Translations under genes and position numbers: made by a program
Part shown: piece after piece, positions 63,919 through 64,000 of the stretch
How the letters are laid out: every line of letters begins with the position of its first letter
Numbering within the stretch: position 1 is the first letter of the stretch
Source: a bacterium
GTDB lineage: Bacteria; CAIWAD01
Direction of reading: 5' to 3'
Length of the DNA stretch: 64,000 nt
Assembly (NCBI GenBank): GCA_030685015.1
Contig: JAUXWS010000095.1
Location: forward strand, 37,008-101,007
The notes under the pieces: model-generated
What the model was told of the DNA's origin: nothing
Databases searched by the model: none
The model's input: the letters and a program-made list of their open reading frames with translations, nothing else

Positions 63919-64000
63919 GAACCAATCACCATGGGGACCGCATCAGGTGATAGGGCCCTCTGTGCGACGGCGGCCGTGAGGCCGCCTAGTTAGGGCCCTG

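Overview
The window reads as chromosomal DNA of a GC-rich, diderm bacterium of the FCB kind (Fibrobacteres-Chlorobi-Bacteroidetes and allied candidate phyla). The reasons are secreted proteins ending in FlgD-like 'NPFNP' sorting domains with a C-terminal LLLVK or related tail, a PorV/PorQ-type outer-membrane protein, and a SusC-like TonB-dependent receptor with an N-terminal carboxypeptidase-regulatory domain. I cannot name the genus. There are no rRNA, tRNA, CRISPR, prophage or IS genes that I can support. Genes are dense, many overlap by 4 nt (ATGA/GTGA), and most lie on the minus strand.

Layout. 1-5.1 kb: a housekeeping run on the minus strand, yebC-like, ruvC, ruvA, ruvB, queA and a bifunctional ispDF cut by the window edge. 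5.2-11.8 kb: a small unknown protein, SppA signal-peptide peptidase coupled to an ABC-F ATPase, and a secreted M1 aminopeptidase. 11.8-15.6 kb: an RsbW-like kinase, two EutN/CcmL microcompartment vertex proteins separated by a 90-bp hexanucleotide array, a deoxyhypusine-synthase-family enzyme, phosphopentomutase, and a 50-residue protein with its own terminator. 15.8-24.3 kb: a large secreted unknown, rnhB, a uracil-DNA-glycosylase-like gene, a methyltransferase, and the run grx-nudix-recJ-xerD. 24.4-27.5 kb: an ECF sigma operon with four-base overlaps that contains a likely frameshifted lipoprotein gene and ends near a repeat-rich secreted protein. 27.7-31.5 kb: PAP2 phosphatase, a glycosyltransferase-like protein, MgtC, a DsbD-alpha-like protein and a redoxin. 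31.6-35.2 kb: single-chain pyruvate:ferredoxin oxidoreductase. 35.3-36.5 kb: a higBA toxin-antitoxin module with a visible promoter and palindromic operator, next to DUF2442/DUF4160 remnants. 36.6-40.8 kb: an MIO-type ammonia-lyase with an Ala-Cys-Gly triad, then a secreted GH13 amylase, separated by a repeated structured intergenic element.

41-63 kb is a surface and secretion region. It holds one sorting-domain protein behind a good sigma-54 promoter; three tandem giant beta-helix/PKD sorting-domain proteins behind a second sigma-54-like promoter; and a receptor operon made of a MalK/UgpC-type ATPase, a TonB-dependent receptor, a 1325-residue secreted protein, a PorV-like barrel, a starch-binding-like sorting-domain protein and a small zinc-ribbon protein. 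The GH13 enzyme, receptor, sugar ATPase and carbohydrate-binding-like protein together suggest glycan capture and import, without a recognisable SusD or any permease in view. The last 0.6 kb is non-coding and full of inverted and direct repeats.

The least ordinary items are the orphan vertex-protein pair with its hexamer array, the two sigma-54 promoters in front of sorting-domain cargo, the recombined cargo tails, the Cys-type MIO enzyme, and the sigma operon with its broken lipoprotein gene.
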